DNA of 30,915 bases from Metaruminococcus_A sp964607135 (GCA_964607135.1 CAZSIV010000025.1:1-30915); one strand, 5' to 3'. Shown: positions 1-7,799, counted from the stretch's first letter. Made by a program: numbers and translations. Notes: a model not told the origin generated them from the letters alone.

Positions 1-15
1 GGTTAACCTTTTTTG

Positions 16-86
16 AACCACGCGACTATCGCGTGGTTTTCAGAATACAAAAAGAGCTCCCAGATTTACTGGGAGCTTTCTTTTTT
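16..86 (+). terminator. Two hairpins; the second is a likely bidirectional terminator
   Basis: A 10-bp stem (16-25 with 29-38, loop CTA) is followed by a short T run. A second stem (AGCTCCCAG at 55-63 with CTGGGAGCT at 69-77) is followed by a T-rich tract to position 86. Read on the other strand the second stem is also followed by five Ts. It could end a plus-strand gene lying left of the window and the minus-strand MFS gene that stops at 317. No gene is seen in 1-316 apart from these hairpins and one interspersed repeat. Confidence 0.7.
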
Positions 87-102
87 AAGCTTCATCGTCT
101 GT

Positions 103-316
103 GCCGGGCGGCCCCGCCGGCAAAGCCGGCAGTCCGTATCCAACTGCCAATGCGCGATTCATAAGTTGCGCGAAGAGTAGGGTGGGTATCCCGCGAGGCA
201 GGTTGTATCCGTTTTTTACACTGGCGCCTCGCAGGATGAAAACGCAGAGACCGGCAGAACGTTCGGGTGCGCATTGCCCCGTCCGGGCATGGACATTGCC
301 CTGTCTGGGCACAGGC
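103..316. repeat. Interspersed palindromic repeat, full-length copy (148-276, minus orientation) with flanking mini-hairpins
   Basis: The element at 148-276 (129 bp) starts CAATGCGC and ends GCGCATTG, a perfect 8-bp terminal inverted repeat. Read on the minus strand it has the internal pair CCTGCGAGGCG and GCCTCGCGGG shared with the other copies in this window. To its left lies a mini-hairpin, GCCGGC-AAA-GCCGGC at 116-130. Between the element and the MFS stop codon are further GC-rich fragments typical of joints in this family. It contains no transposase and no convincing reading frame. Confidence 0.8.
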
Positions 317-1528
317 CTAGATTTCCATCCTCCAGCCTTCCCGCCGGTCGGCGCGGGACTGCCGGAGGAAGAGGAGCGCGAAGGCTGCGCTCAGCACGGC
401 CATCATCGCGCAGATCACCCCGTACATCTCCCGCATCCCGACCGCATCCGCCAGCCATCCCGCGGCGAGGGAGCCGATCACCGGGGCGATCCCGCAGGTG
501 ACGATCGTCCAAACAGACTGGCCGGTCGCCCGCATCTCCTCCGGCACAACCGACTGGATGAAGGGCGCAACCTTGGCCCAGAGCGGTGCGAACCAGAGGG
601 CGTGGAAGATCGGGTAGATGAACATATCGGAGGGGGAGCGGGCCAGCACGGTGACCAGCATCCGGAAAATCCCCGCAATCAGTGGGAACATGAAGACGGC
701 GTAGGGATTCATCCGGGCAAAGAGCCGCGAGCCGAAAAACATGACCGATGCCTCCAGCAGGATGGTGACCCCCATAAAGAGACCGTAGCCCTCCACCCCC
801 GCGTTCAGCCCCTTGTCGGTGGTGAAGTAGATCGGGAAAAAGACGTTGATCATCGACCCGCAGAGGAAAAGAGCGAAGCCGTAGGAGAGGAAGAGGAGAT
901 ACCTCCGGTTTCCCAGCAGCTTTTTGTAAGAGATTTTGTGCCCCGATTCCCGGGCGTGCCCCCTGGTCTTGGGCAGAAGGAGAAGCGGCAGGATCGAGAC
1001 CGCGGCAAATACGGCGAAGAGGGAGAAGGCTTTGATGTTGGTCATGCCGCCGATCACCCCGAAGAGGAAGGCCATCAACGCCGCTCCGCCCGAAGCGAAG
1101 CAGCGGAGCATCCCGAACCGGACCTTCACCTTGTCGACATTCTCGACCACGATGGTGTCGATCAGGGCCTGGGGCGCCAAAAAAGGGATGTAGAAGAGGA
1201 CGACGCAGAGCAGCAGCACCCAAAGGTTGGGGAGCTCGCCGAAAAAGAGAAGCCCCATCGCCGCCTCGAGTGCGAGTGCGATGATCAGAATCCGGTTTTT
1301 GGTCTTGGCGCGGTCGGCAAACCTCCCCCACAGCGGCTGGGCCAGAATGGTGGTTGCCGCGCCGACGGCGATTGCGAGGCCGGTCGTGCTGTTGGTGGAA
1401 AAAGGGAGGGCGTCGATATAGATCGGGAGGTAGTTGTAGCCGATGTACTGGGCGCCCCATTGGGTGAGGTAGAGCAGCATCATCGAGAGGGTGATTCCGG
1501 TAGGGCTTTTCAAGTTCAGTTTCTTCAT
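317..1528 (-). CDS. MFS transporter, probably sugar/galactoside uptake
   Basis: A 403-residue integral membrane protein of the major facilitator superfamily. Alternating hydrophobic stretches across the whole length fit 12 transmembrane helices. The loop after helix 2 carries an MFS motif A-like segment (WGRFADRAKTKNR, about residues 67-79), and about residues 142-157 (RCFASGGAALMAFLFG) resemble the helix 4-5 region of LacY-like and nucleoside-symporter-like families. The ATG start at 1528 follows an AAAGGAAC ribosome binding site. The gene lies 307 bp downstream of a GH42 beta-galactosidase on the same strand, so uptake of the galactoside that enzyme cleaves is the likely job; this rests on context, not on substrate residues. 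The spacer is filled by an interspersed repeat, so co-transcription is uncertain. Confidence 0.85.
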   Translation of the reverse strand: MKKLNLKSPTGITLSMMLLYLTQWGAQYIGYNYLPIYIDALPFSTNSTTGLAIAVGAATTILAQPLWGRFADRAKTKNRILIIALALEAAMGLLFFGELPNLWVLLLCVVLFYIPFLAPQALIDTIVVENVDKVKVRFGMLRCFASGGAALMAFLFGVIGGMTNIKAFSLFAVFAAVSILPLLLLPKTRGHARESGHKISYKKLLGNRRYLLFLSYGFALFLCGSMINVFFPIYFTTDKGLNAGVEGYGLFMGVTILLEASVMFFGSRLFARMNPYAVFMFPLIAGIFRMLVTVLARSPSDMFIYPIFHALWFAPLWAKVAPFIQSVVPEEMRATGQSVWTIVTCGIAPVIGSLAAGWLADAVGMREMYGVICAMMAVLSAAFALLFLRQSRADRREGWRMEI

Positions 1529-1579
1529 ATACGTTCCTTTTTTCGTTGATTGATTAGAATGATTTGGATGTTGGAATCA

Positions 1580-1820
1580 GCCGGGCGGCCGGGTGGCCCC
1601 GGTGGCCAGTTCGCACACGAACCGTTCTGCCAGTTTCTAAGTTTTTGTCCTGCGAGGCGGCCTGTGCCCAGGCAGGGCAAACGCACACAGTGGTTTTTCC
1701 AATTTATGGGGTTCCAATCCTGCGAGGTAGATGAGATAAAAGACAAACGTGCCGCGCGGGTTACGGACTTATAAATTGATGTCACTTATGAATCGCGTTC
1801 GGCAGCGGAGGCACTCCGCC
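1580..1820. repeat. Interspersed repeat block between GH42 and MFS genes
   Basis: The 307-bp spacer 1529-1835 is mostly repeat. It holds a mini-hairpin (CCGGG-TGGC-CCCGG, 1589-1602), a left half-element (about 1604-1660), a nearly complete element at about 1678-1802 with the internal pair CCTGCGAGG and CCGCGCGGG, and a closing mini-hairpin (GCGGAG-GCA-CTCCGC, 1805-1819). The block lies between two genes that look functionally paired, so it may act as a transcript-end or mRNA-processing element, but nothing in the sequence proves this. Confidence 0.8.
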
Positions 1821-1835
1821 CCGGTCCGGTTCCGC

Positions 1836-3947
1836 TTATAAGCTGCGATTTCCGGCAGGATCAGCCTGCCTGGGGGTCAGCACAGCCGTCCCGTATGCCG
1901 CGAGCTCGAGGACGCCGGAGACCTCCCGTTCTGAAACATAGTCGTAGAAAAGGCCGTCCGGGAGGGCGATTCGCTTCGGCTCGCCGTTGAAGTTGAGGGC
2001 AAAATAGTAGGTCTCGCCGTCCCCGTACCGCTGCTGTACCGTCACGCCGAGGGGGAATTCCCCGCCTAAAGCCGTCTCGATCCCGTGCCGGGCGATGAGG
2101 CTGCCGTAAAGCGTGTCCATCAACGCGGGCTCGGTGCGGGCCGCGATGTGGTAGCAAACCCCTTTCCCAAAGCGGTTTTTGGTCACGGCGGGGGAGCCTT
2201 TATAGAAATCCTCCGCATAGGATGCCAAAACCTCGCAGCCCTCTTTCGGATGGACGATCTCCGCGAGATCAAAAACGGGATAATTCCCCGCGAGCCCGTC
2301 GGAGTTCTCGCCGAAGACCAGGGCGTTCCGGTCGGTGGGATAAAGGGTGTCGAGCTCCTCCGCCCAGATCCCGGCGACCTCCATCAACCCGTCGCCCGGG
2401 AAGCCACCCAGCCAGCAGAGGTCGTTTTCATTGACGCGGCCGGTGCAGTAGGTGGTGACCAGAACGCCGCCGTTTTCAACGAATTCCCGCAGGCGGCGGG
2501 CGACCGTCGGCTTGAGCATGTAGAGCATGGGTGCGACGACGAGCTTATAAGGGGTGAAGTCGCAGTCCATGCTGATGACGTCGACCGAGACGCCCCGTTT
2601 CCAGAAGGGCTGGTAATGATCCCGGCAGGTTTTTTCGTAGAGCTTCCGCTCCTTCGACCAGCCGTGGAGCTCGTCGATGGCCCAGGCGTTTTCCCAGTCG
2701 TAGATCACTGCGGCCTCAGGGTAGGTGTGGGTTCCCACCACCCCGTCCAGCCGCGCCAGCAGCTCGCCCAGGCCGGCGACCTCCCGGAAGACGCGGGTGT
2801 TCTCATGCCCGGCATGGTCGACGACGGCCCCGTGGAATTTCTCGGAGGAGCCGCGGCTCTTCCGAAACTGGAAATACTGGACGGTGTCCGAACCGTGGGC
2901 GACCGCCTGAATCCCGGAAAGGGTGTTGACCCCCGGGCGTTTGAGCTTGTTGTACGCCTTGTGGTTGACATGGCTGGGGGTGTTTTCCATCAGCATAAAG
3001 GGGACGTCCCGCTTGAGCGACCGGTTGATGTCGTGGAGGAAGGAGGTTTCCATCCCCGTTTCCCAGAAGGCCTCGTAGTCGTTGTGGAAGCTGGGGTAGC
3101 TGTCCCAGGCGATCCGGTCGACATAGGGGGCGAGCTTCCACAGGTCGATCCCCGGGTAGGTTCCCATCGTGTTGGTGACGACCGGGAGATGGGGGGCGAT
3201 CCGTTTGAGCGGCTCGATTTCATTCCGCATAAAGTCGATGTGCTGGTCGGAGACAAACCGCTTCCAGTCCAGCTTGAGGCCGTGCAGGTTCATCTCCCCC
3301 TGGGGCGACGGGGATTCGATCTCGTCGAAGCTCGTGTAGATGTGGCTCCAGAAGCTGGTCCACCACTGGGCGTTGAGCTCCCCGATGTCGTTGTGGTACT
3401 TTTTCCGCAGCCAGGCGCGGAAGGCCTCCTGGCAGAGCGCGCAGTGGCATTCGCCGCCGTATTCGTTCGAGATATGCCACATCTTGACGGCGGGGTGGTT
3501 CCCGTACCGCTCCGCTAAAAGGGAATTCATCTCCCGCACCTTATTCCGGTAATAGGGGGAGGTGAAGCAGTGGTTGTGCCGAAAGCCGTGGAGATTTTTC
3601 ACCCGCTCGGCCGTCACCCGAAGCACTTCGGGGTGGTTCCGGTCCATCCAGGCCGGCCGCGCGCCGGAGGGGGTCGCCAGGATGACTGAGACCCCGTTTT
3701 TATGGAGCCGGTCGAGGGTTTGATCCAGCCAGTCGAAGGTGTAGACCCCCTCCGACGGCTCAAGCGCCATCCAGGAGAAGATCCCGACCGAAGCGCTGTT
3801 GATTCCGGCGAGGCGCATGAGCCGGCTGTCTTCCTCAAGGATATCGGGCCGGTCGAGCCACTGGTCGGGGTTGTAGTCGCCCCCGTGGATGATGTGGGGC
3901 ACACCGTCAAAGACCGGCGGCGCTTTTTTTACCTGCTTGTCCTGCAT
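1836..3947 (-). CDS. Beta-galactosidase, glycoside hydrolase family 42
   Basis: A 703-residue cytoplasmic enzyme (no signal peptide) expected to release terminal galactose from short beta-galactosides with retention of configuration. The N-terminal TIM barrel begins GGDYNPDQW (22-30), typical of GH42. The acid/base glutamate is E162 in WHISNEYGG and the likely nucleophile is E321 in LMENTPSH. Cysteines C127, C167, C169 and C172 match the metal-binding cysteine cluster seen in many GH42 enzymes. Length is usual for the family, with the trimerisation domain and small C-terminal beta domain following the barrel. The ATG at 3947 has only a weak upstream GGTGA. A minus-strand promoter candidate lies at 4082-4110. 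Its partner is the downstream MFS gene. Preference for lactose or for plant or arabinogalactan oligosaccharides cannot be told. Confidence 0.95.
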   Translation of the reverse strand: MQDKQVKKAPPVFDGVPHIIHGGDYNPDQWLDRPDILEEDSRLMRLAGINSASVGIFSWMALEPSEGVYTFDWLDQTLDRLHKNGVSVILATPSGARPAWMDRNHPEVLRVTAERVKNLHGFRHNHCFTSPYYRNKVREMNSLLAERYGNHPAVKMWHISNEYGGECHCALCQEAFRAWLRKKYHNDIGELNAQWWTSFWSHIYTSFDEIESPSPQGEMNLHGLKLDWKRFVSDQHIDFMRNEIEPLKRIAPHLPVVTNTMGTYPGIDLWKLAPYVDRIAWDSYPSFHNDYEAFWETGMETSFLHDINRSLKRDVPFMLMENTPSHVNHKAYNKLKRPGVNTLSGIQAVAHGSDTVQYFQFRKSRGSSEKFHGAVVDHAGHENTRVFREVAGLGELLARLDGVVGTHTYPEAAVIYDWENAWAIDELHGWSKERKLYEKTCRDHYQPFWKRGVSVDVISMDCDFTPYKLVVAPMLYMLKPTVARRLREFVENGGVLVTTYCTGRVNENDLCWLGGFPGDGLMEVAGIWAEELDTLYPTDRNALVFGENSDGLAGNYPVFDLAEIVHPKEGCEVLASYAEDFYKGSPAVTKNRFGKGVCYHIAARTEPALMDTLYGSLIARHGIETALGGEFPLGVTVQQRYGDGETYYFALNFNGEPKRIALPDGLFYDYVSEREVSGVLELAAYGTAVLTPRQADPAGNRSL

Positions 3948-3974
3948 TTTGAGTCACCATGCGGTACAGCTGCC

Positions 3975-4065
3975 GCAGGCGGAGGGAAAGGGCTCTCCCG
4001 CCTGCCCGGTACCCGTCCTTTCTTCGTCTTGAATGGAAGCGGTATTTCTTTAAAAAACCGCTTTC
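3975..4065 (-). promoter_or_regulatory. Structured leader of the GH42 gene: two inverted repeats
   Basis: Between the promoter candidate and the GH42 start are two inverted repeats. One pairs AAGCGGT (4039-4045) with ACCGCTT (4059-4065) across an AT-rich 13-nt spacer; its position just after the predicted transcription start suits a repressor operator. The other pairs GCAGGCGG (3975-3982) with CCGCCTGC (3998-4005) close to the start codon and could form an mRNA hairpin. No regulator gene lies beside them in this window. Confidence 0.4.
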
Positions 4066-4081
4066 GAACAGTTCTTCCCTA

Positions 4082-4110
4082 AGACTACACATCTGCCGCC
4101 TATTTGTCAA
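4082..4110 (-). promoter_or_regulatory. Candidate sigma-A promoter for the GH42 gene
   Basis: On the minus strand TTGACA (4110-4105) is followed after 17 nt by TAGTCT (4087-4082). The -35 is perfect. The -10 keeps the three most important bases (T, A and the last T). A transcript from here would have a leader of about 130 nt. Confidence 0.5.
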
Positions 4111-4113
4111 GAG

Positions 4114-4380
4114 GCGGAGTGCCTCCGCGCCGGGTGATCCCGGCTGAACAATACGCGATCCCTAAGTGATACCGAACTTATAGGCTCGTAACCCGCGAGG
4201 CATATCCGTCTTGACTGGCAGCACACATTTCGCAGATCCATTGCCCCAAAATCGGCAAAACCTTAGCGTGCGAAATTGCCGTCAGGGGCTCCCTGCCCCG
4301 CAAGGCACATGTTTCGTACAGCTCGTTTCGCAGGACAGTAACCCAAAACGCCGGTGTGCGAATTGCCGTCAGGGGCACTC
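4114..4380. repeat. Interspersed repeat block with one full 130-bp element (4149-4278, minus) and one deleted copy (4296-4365, minus)
   Basis: The full copy runs from CAATACGC (4149-4156) to GCGAAATTG (4270-4278). The deleted copy has lost its right terminal part and ends at the internal CCCCGCAAGG arm. Mini-hairpins mark the joints: GCGGAG-TGC-CTCCGC (4114-4128), GCCGGG-TGAT-CCCGGC (4129-4144) and CAGGG-GCT-CCCTG (4283-4295). The rest of the gene-free stretch 3948-4915 holds the GH42 promoter and leader, a hairpin at 4455-4497, one more mini-hairpin (CAGGAT-GCA-ATCCTG, 4611-4625), degraded repeat fragments around 4680-4760 and a plus-strand promoter candidate. No gene is seen in it. Confidence 0.8.
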
Positions 4381-4454
4381 CGCGCCCGGCCACGGGCTCG
4401 GTTCTGTATGCCGGTGATTCGTTTAATCAGCCTGATTGTAGCATTAACGCATAA

Positions 4455-4497
4455 AAAGAAATAGCCGCCTCCATCCAAAGTGTACGGCTATTTCTTT
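4455..4497. terminator. Strong 13-bp hairpin, terminator-like
   Basis: AAAGAAATAGCCG (4455-4467) pairs perfectly with CGGCTATTTCTTT (4485-4497) around a 17-nt loop. Read on the minus strand the stem runs into a T-rich end, so it could stop minus-strand transcription. No gene ends there, which leaves its purpose open; insulation of the GH42 promoter region is one possibility. Confidence 0.5.
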
Positions 4498-4777
4498 CGT
4501 CATACTTGAGGGCTAACCGTCTATCGGAGCCTTTCTGTTTTTTATGATACTGTTTTTAATGGGAATGTCAAACGCTAAACCAGCGCCTATAAAAAATCGG
4601 CAAGCGATGACAGGATGCAATCCTGCCCTCGTTTAACAAAGACAAAGACAAAGATCTCCCACAAGCGTCGGAAAAGGCGGGTCGGCCGGCCGGGTTACAA
4701 ACTGACAAACTCTATATTGGGCCTGCCCAATACGGATACAAAGGCGCTCTGCCGCTTATCCCAGCAGTAAAAAAGGA

Positions 4778-4806
4778 TTGCATTTGTTGATATTTTGGTG
4801 TAAAAT
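4778..4806 (+). promoter_or_regulatory. Candidate promoter of the YjbR-DUF1653-Smr operon
   Basis: TTGCAT (4778-4783), a 17-nt spacer and TAAAAT (4801-4806) lie about 110 bp before the first gene of the plus-strand operon, in an AT-rich stretch. The -35 is imperfect. Confidence 0.4.
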
Positions 4807-4915
4807 GTTAAATAGTTTATCCCCTTTTGACTCTTTCGGAAAAACGAAGTAAAAAGAATCAAGGTGTTTTGTGTGGATTGTCTTGTCAGCGTTTCTTTGA
4901 GAAAGGATGTTCCTG

Positions 4916-5284
4916 ATGGAGGGGCCTAACAACGTTTGGGAAGCCTTCTGCGCTTCCCTTCCCGGCGTCTACCGGGATCATCCCTTCGGCGAGGAATGGA
5001 CGGTTTTTCGGCACAGAAAAAGCCATAAAATTTTCGCCCTGTTTTACCGGCGGGGCGGCGCGTTCTGCCTCAACCTGAAGTGCGAGCCGCTCCGGGCGGA
5101 TTTTCTCCGGCGGGCTTTCGACTGGGTGACGCCGGGCTACCACATGAACAAAACCCATTGGAATACAGTTTGGCTGAACTCAGCCGATGAGAACGAGGTG
5201 CGCAGCATGATCCTTCACAGCTATTCCCTGACAGGGGAGAAAGCCTCTGCGGCCCCAAAGAGGAGGGAAGATTTTGAACCGTAA
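4916..5284 (+). CDS. MmcQ/YjbR family protein
   Basis: A 122-residue soluble protein matching the YjbR/MmcQ (DUF419) family. The family trace is the central CLNLKCEPLRADFLR block followed by VTPGYHMNKTHWNTV, with the usual alternation of beta strands and helices. Family members have been described as DNA-binding-like, but no clear cellular role is established. Of two in-frame ATGs, the one at 4916 is preferred because the AAAGGA site at 4902-4907 sits 8 nt before it; the other ATG at 4907 overlaps that site. It is the first gene of a four-gene plus-strand operon and its end overlaps the next start by 11 bp, which suggests translational coupling. Confidence 0.85.
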   Translation: MEGPNNVWEAFCASLPGVYRDHPFGEEWTVFRHRKSHKIFALFYRRGGAFCLNLKCEPLRADFLRRAFDWVTPGYHMNKTHWNTVWLNSADENEVRSMILHSYSLTGEKASAAPKRREDFEP

Positions 5285-6458
5285 AGTCCGCTGTTACAGC
5301 TTTATTTTCCCCTTTTGGCTCCTGCTGCTAAAGCCTTCCTGGCTCTGGCTTTCCCTTCTGCCGCTCAACCTCGCCTGGGACGGCCTGGTTTTGCTCCTCT
5401 CGCTGAAGCTCCTGCGGTTTGGCGGTGTGCGGATGACCTGGAAAAAGGCGATCCTCAAGGTCTGCCTCCTCGGGCTTTTGGTCGACTGCATCGCCGCGGT
5501 GCTCCTCCTTTTCTCACAGCAGGAGTGGGGCGGCTGGTGGAAGGAGTATCTCTCCCAGCCGATGGCTTTCAATCCTTATGACAACTGGTACGCTCTGCTC
5601 TACACCATCGCCGTGATCCTCTGCGCCGGGCTTCTCACTTACTTTTTAAACCGCCATGTCACTTTCCGCAGGATCGATCTGGAATCCTCTAAGAAGCGGA
5701 TCGTCTCTTTGCTGCTTGCGGTTTTTACCGCACCCTATTTCCTCTTGATTCCGGCCGGGCTGTTCGACCAGCCGGCGCGGGTTCTTTACTGTTTTACCAA
5801 CCACATCGTTCCCGCCGGCACGGAACTGGTACAGGTCTCCCAGTACAAAGAAGGGAAAGAGACGGCCGAGGCAAACGTTTACATGAATGAACTCCTGACC
5901 GGCGCGGTCAACCATGCTTCTCCCTGCGCGGCTCTGCCTGAGGAGACTGAAGAGGACTCTTACCGCCTGCGTTTCCTGCCGGAGCAGGTCGATGTCTGGC
6001 TCTATCGGGACAGCGCGGGGGAGAGCGGCCTCTATTTTACATATGAGGGGCGGATTTTCCGGCCGTTGGCCGAGGACGAAAAGCCGCTGCGGGAACTGCT
6101 CGATTCTCTGATCGAAAGCGGATTTGCCTACCACTATACCCTCGTTGATCAAAGCGTCCTTGCAGACGATGCCCTGGAGCTGATCGCAAAGGACGAGACT
6201 TATGGCTATTATCTTTCCAGCGTCCGGTCTAATCACATCATCCTCTGTTTTGACAACGGGAAAGTTCTCTCTCTCCCGGAGGCGCTCGAAATTAAGCTCG
6301 TCGACATCTATGACTTAATCCGGAACGGCCTGGACGTCATCGTCCTGCCGCTCGAAGAAACCAATGGGGCGGAGCGGATTGAAAAATCTGAAAATAAATC
6401 AGAAAGGGGCGCCGGGGAAAACCAGCAGACATCTGCTTCCGGCCTACAGGGTGACTGA
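5274..6458 (+). CDS. Unrecognised membrane protein with soluble C-terminal half
   Basis: A 394-residue protein I cannot assign to a family. The first 165 or so residues hold about four or five hydrophobic segments rich in Trp and Leu (near 10-45, 60-82, 103-125 and 144-165). The remainder is hydrophilic, acidic and probably one or two folded domains, ending in a low-complexity Glu/Lys/Asn/Ser tail. The start is a TTG at 5274, chosen because a near-perfect AGGAGGGA site lies at 5261-5268; translation starts before the upstream YjbR-like gene ends. The stop codon is one base before the next gene's start. Tight packing with small soluble proteins suggests a shared transcript, but gives no function. 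Confidence 0.75.
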   Translation: MNRKVRCYSFIFPFWLLLLKPSWLWLSLLPLNLAWDGLVLLLSLKLLRFGGVRMTWKKAILKVCLLGLLVDCIAAVLLLFSQQEWGGWWKEYLSQPMAFNPYDNWYALLYTIAVILCAGLLTYFLNRHVTFRRIDLESSKKRIVSLLLAVFTAPYFLLIPAGLFDQPARVLYCFTNHIVPAGTELVQVSQYKEGKETAEANVYMNELLTGAVNHASPCAALPEETEEDSYRLRFLPEQVDVWLYRDSAGESGLYFTYEGRIFRPLAEDEKPLRELLDSLIESGFAYHYTLVDQSVLADDALELIAKDETYGYYLSSVRSNHIILCFDNGKVLSLPEALEIKLVDIYDLIRNGLDVIVLPLEETNGAERIEKSENKSERGAGENQQTSASGLQGD

Positions 6459-6459
6459 G

Positions 6460-6693
6460 ATGGAAGTTTCTGTAAAGCCGGGGAGATACCGGCATTTTAA
6501 GGGAAAAGAATACGAGGTTCTCGGGGTGGCCGCCCACAGTGAAACGCTGGAACCCTACGTCGTCTACCGTGCGCTTTACGGGGAAGGCGGGCTTTGGATC
6601 CGCCCCGCTTCGATGTGGAACGATCTGGTGGTACGGGATGGGAAGACCTTCCGCCGCTTTACTTATCTCGGGGAAGAAGGCGAAACAAAATGA
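6460..6693 (+). CDS. DUF1653 domain protein
   Basis: A 77-residue protein that is almost entirely one DUF1653 domain: the pattern GRYRHFKGKEYEVLGVA, then HSETLEPYVVYRALYG, then GLWIRPASMW is diagnostic. The fold is a small SH3-like beta barrel; the biochemical role of the family is not established. The ATG at 6460 gives the expected family N-terminus. An in-frame GTG at 6451 would add three residues. The gene follows the membrane protein stop by one base and overlaps the Smr gene in an ATGA arrangement. Confidence 0.88.
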   Translation: MEVSVKPGRYRHFKGKEYEVLGVAAHSETLEPYVVYRALYGEGGLWIRPASMWNDLVVRDGKTFRRFTYLGEEGETK

Positions 6694-6938
6694 CCCGGTT
6701 TCTCAGCAATCAGAAGGCCGAAATTGATATTCACAATATGCACAAAGAGGAAGCGCGGCGGTATATCGAGCGGTTCCTCACCCGGGCGAATGGGAGCGTC
6801 AAGGAGGTCACGATCATCCACGGATGCACCTCCGGCACCGTCCTGCGCGACATGGTCAGGAAGGGGCTGCGGCATCCCCGGATCAAGAGCAAGGTGGTCG
6901 GCCTCAACGACGGCGTGACCATCCTGATCCTCACCTGA
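6690..6938 (+). CDS. Small Smr-domain protein
   Basis: An 82-residue single-domain Smr protein. The sequence DIHNMHKEEARRYIERFL gives the domain's first strand and helix, and VTIIHGCTSGTVLRDMV is the Smr loop (usually HGxGxGxLR), followed by the closing strands ending VTILIL. Smr domains from MutS2 and other proteins act as nucleases on nucleic acids, including collided-ribosome mRNAs; free-standing short forms like this one are common in Clostridia but poorly studied. The usual HGKGTG loop here reads HGCTSG, so catalytic ability is uncertain. It starts within the DUF1653 stop codon and ends the operon; repeat DNA begins directly after it. Confidence 0.85.
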   Translation: MTRFLSNQKAEIDIHNMHKEEARRYIERFLTRANGSVKEVTIIHGCTSGTVLRDMVRKGLRHPRIKSKVVGLNDGVTILILT

Positions 6939-7184
6939 GCGCGGGGCGGCGAACCGCCGCAGGCAAACGCGATTCGTAAGTAGTCCCAATGAAAACAATT
7001 TTACCCCGCGAGGCGCGTCCGTGGCCGGACTGGCCAATTTCGCACTCGAACGTTTTACCGGTCTTTAGGTTTTGTTTTAGTCCTACGAGGCGCCGAAGAT
7101 AAAACGGGCATAACGTATCTCGCGGGGCAGGGTACCCCTGCTGGCAATTCGCAGCTCGTGGCCGGGCACGGACAATTCGCACAC

Positions 7185-7419
7185 CAACGTTTTGTTGATT
7201 TTTGGGTAATAGACCTGCGAGGCGTGTTATACAAAACATACAGCTCGCGGGTTACAGACTTATAGGTCTTGCACTGCCCGCAAATCGCGCATTGTCCGGC
7301 CGGGGACACCCGGCGTGCCTCGCGGGATACCAGCCCTGTTTTTAGAATCGCTTACGGATCGCGATTGGCCGGTCTGGCCACAGACCGCGCATTGACAGCG
7401 GAAGCATTCCGCGCCCGTG
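7185..7419. repeat. 235-bp perfect direct repeat, copy 1
   Basis: Every base from 7185 to 7419 recurs at 7466-7700 with an offset of 281 bp. It contains most of one palindromic element, one right half-element and three mini-hairpins. Absence of any difference indicates a recent duplication or gene-conversion event. Confidence 0.95.
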
Positions 7420-7465
7420 ACCGGGCGGGGTAATGTCCGTGCCCGGACTGGGCAATTTCGCACCT

Positions 7466-7700
7466 CAACGTTTTGTTGATTTTTGGGTAATAGACCTGCG
7501 AGGCGTGTTATACAAAACATACAGCTCGCGGGTTACAGACTTATAGGTCTTGCACTGCCCGCAAATCGCGCATTGTCCGGCCGGGGACACCCGGCGTGCC
7601 TCGCGGGATACCAGCCCTGTTTTTAGAATCGCTTACGGATCGCGATTGGCCGGTCTGGCCACAGACCGCGCATTGACAGCGGAAGCATTCCGCGCCCGTG
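7466..7700. repeat. 235-bp perfect direct repeat, copy 2
   Basis: Identical to 7185-7419. The bases just outside the two copies differ, and the 46 bp between them (7420-7465) is a different fragment of the same repeat family. Confidence 0.95.
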
Positions 7701-7799
7701 CCCGGACTGGCAATTTCGCACTTCAATGTTTTGTCGATTTTTGGGTAATAGACCTGCGAGATTCGTTCTGCAAATTTTCATACTCAGCAGCTCGCGAGT

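Larger units (their letters stand above)
6939..7799. repeat. Large interspersed repeat cluster between the Smr gene and gyrA
   Basis: This 0.86-kb gene-free stretch is built almost entirely from one repeat family. In order: a right half-element in minus orientation (about 6964-7015), a truncated plus element (7035-7127) with mini-hairpin GCAGGG-TAC-CCCTGC (7127-7141), a full element (7173-7294), a mini-hairpin (GCCGGG-GACA-CCCGGC, 7299-7314), a right half (about 7316-7368), two more mini-hairpins (GGTCTG-GCCA-CAGACC, 7371-7386; GCGGAA-GCA-TTCCGC, 7398-7412), then a second full element (7453-7575) with the same followers, and a last left part (7711-7799) cut off at the gyrA terminator. The two central units form a perfect direct repeat. 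Confidence 0.85.

Noticed and set aside
101..1549. A 482-codon open frame on the plus strand
   Set aside because: It lies opposite the MFS gene; its composition is what the complement of a GC-rich gene gives (long Arg/Gly/Glu/Pro runs, no domain), and it begins in repeat DNA.
2085..3518. A 477-codon open frame on the plus strand
   Set aside because: Fully antisense to the GH42 catalytic region, which has clear active-site motifs on the minus strand.
7173..7700. Insertion sequence
   Set aside because: Terminal inverted repeats exist but the units are 122-130 bp with no transposase, so at most non-autonomous elements.
7260..7726. Short frames in the repeat cluster that give near-identical peptides
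   Set aside because: They arise from the perfect 235-bp duplication and lack ribosome binding sites; the signal there is palindromic DNA, not protein.
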